Assembly: GCA_038380795.1 (NCBI GenBank)
Contig: CM076268.1
Coordinates: 13,954,001-14,018,000, forward strand
Length of the DNA: 64,000 nucleotides
Source of the DNA: Pyrocephalus nanus
Taxonomy: Eukaryota; Chordata; Aves; Passeriformes; Tyrannidae
Direction: 5' to 3'
The notes beneath the pieces are model-generated. The model made no database searches. It was given only the letters and a program-made list of their open reading frames with translations, and had not been told where the DNA came from. A program made the position numbers and the translations under genes. This document shows, in pieces, positions 62,753 to 64,000 of the stretch (the stretch's first letter is position 1; each line of letters opens with the position of its first letter).

Positions 62753-63294
62753 AACCTAACTCTCATGAACAGGGTGTCAGAACTCAGGTTCAAGCGAATT
62801 GGACACAAATCAGAGCAGCTGGAAATTCCCCATCAGACAGAGCTATGTCAAAGCCATGCCTGCCTAATTAACACGATATTCTCAGATACCGCAGAGGAGT
62901 ATAAGCAGCTGTATGAGAATCTGGCCAAAGACTAGTATCTGAGAAGGAAATCCTCATTAAAAGAAAAGTTTGATCTTTAAAATTGTAAAAACAAATGTTT
63001 CCTATAGAGAAATACCAGTCTCCAGAAACTATTGCAAGAACTCAAAGGAAAGAATAACCAGTTCCAAATTTAGTATCAATGTGTGGACACACAAGCTAAA
63101 TGTCAGCATTAAATATTCCAATGTGGTACACTTCAAAAAACAGGGCTATAAAGGATGGTGGATTCTGTGCAGAAAATATTTATGGAGAGCAGAGAGATGG
63201 TGAATTAAGTGAATACACGAGTAGAAGCAAAGGATACAGCTGGTAGGAAAAACAACAAAGGAAGGAGACTGCAGCAGCCAAAAGGCAAGCTTGA

Positions 63295-63305
63295 CCCCCC
63301 CCCCC
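63295..63305. repeat. Poly-C homopolymer run
   Basis: An uninterrupted C run of about ten or more bases, followed by AAATCCCCC. It is prone to length variation and sequencing error. Confidence 0.8.
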
Positions 63306-64000
63306 AAATCCCCCTCCACATACAATGAACAGCTAACACAACAAAAACAACAAATTCTGTTGCTCCACAAAAGCCAAACCCTGGGCTTGATCTGGGCCAT
63401 CTACCATTCATATAACATGTGGGATGGGTACTGACAGAGGGTAAACCAGAGTCCAGCACACAGATCTGAGCTCGCTGGCATAATTAAAAGAGGAGGCAAG
63501 AAGTCTTCATCCCTCTCCCCCTTGTGCAGTGAATTGCAGAGCTCTGATTAAACACCCTCATTGAGACCACACAGTCCCTCACCACAGCGACATCTCCCTT
63601 ATTTCTCTGCAGTTCACCAGGGCCTATTATTGCTTTACTTTGTTTGATGTTCTCCCTATGTTGAGAGAAAGCATGGAGGGAGAAAAGAAAAAAGAAAAAT
63701 CTGTCTGTCTTTCAACTTTCTAATCATCTTCCTCAAAATGCTCTATGCATCAGCACTGATTTCATTATCTGCCTGCTGCTGGAGATTTTATTTAAAGAAT
63801 AACACACAAGGAAGAAAGGATTTAACCTGACCTCCCTGAACTGCTGGGGAATGAATACTACAGAGAGCTGACAGTGAAAAGCTCATTTCCTTACTCAGAC
63901 TAACTCAAAGACTATGCAAAATCCCCCTCTATCCAAGCCTCCAGTTTTAAATTGGGCTATCAAAGGGTTTTTTTTTTTTTAGGGGCCTGGGTTGATGCAA

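Larger units (their letters stand above)
39732..64000 (-). other. ARMH3: ARMH3 intron, at least 24 kb, open at the right edge
   Basis: From the CAG acceptor (plus 39734-39732) to the window edge I found no recognisable ARMH3 exon. I looked on the minus strand for remembered upstream peptides, such as those around KVTHALVN, HFNPKIESY, YDELYYEI and NIFTLALM, without success. The DNA is AT-rich with CR1 tails, small duplications, simple repeats and several candidate non-coding elements listed separately. A small divergent exon could still have been missed. Confidence 0.7.

Noticed and set aside
1..64000. tRNA, rRNA, CRISPR arrays, bacterial operons, intact retroviral elements
   Set aside because: No cloverleaf, no regularly spaced repeats with spacers, no ribosome-binding-site/operon structure and no LTR pair were seen. 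The window is ordinary vertebrate gene and intron sequence.

Overview
The window looks like nuclear DNA of a sauropsid, most probably a bird. Four things support this: split genes with canonical GT...AG splice sites, CpG islands, old CR1 retrotransposon tails as the only interspersed repeat family I recognise, and no recognisable mammalian Alu or L1 sequence. Two known genes are present in part, both on the minus strand: KCNIP2 (positions 1 to about 24 kb) and the 3' end of ARMH3, formerly C10orf76 (about 31.4 kb to the right edge). As I recall it, human 10q24 has the same order and orientation.

Left part, 1 to about 24 kb: the 5' portion of KCNIP2, the Kv4 potassium-channel auxiliary subunit KChIP2. 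Two alternative first coding exons can be read. The upstream one is at 23376-23448 (starts [10 protein letters not shown]) and the downstream one at 2974-3061 (starts MSHCQQRCKR). Each sits in its own CpG island and ends in a GT donor with one leftover base, so both can splice to the same downstream exons. The EF-hand exons are not seen and should lie left of position 1. The roughly 20 kb between the two first exons is GC-rich intron. It holds a degenerate minisatellite, a third smaller CpG island, and several short AT-rich islands dense in homeodomain, POU or MEF2-like motifs that look like candidate enhancers.

Middle part, 24 to 31.4 kb: intergenic DNA between the KCNIP2 promoter and the ARMH3 polyadenylation region, with several candidate regulatory islands. 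Near 30.6-31 kb the base composition shifts visibly from GC-rich to AT-rich.

Right part, 31.4 to 64 kb: the ARMH3 3' UTR, its last coding exon (33655-33747), its penultimate exon (39615-39731), and then more than 24 kb of intron up to the edge. No further ARMH3 exon could be recognised. The intron holds CR1 remnants, small tandem duplications and simple repeats, plus several candidate conserved non-coding stretches.

I see no RNA gene, CRISPR array, complete mobile element or new gene system. Nearly all long open frames here are chance frames in CpG-rich or intronic DNA. Protein identifications come from remembered family sequences; all regulatory calls are motif-based and unverified.
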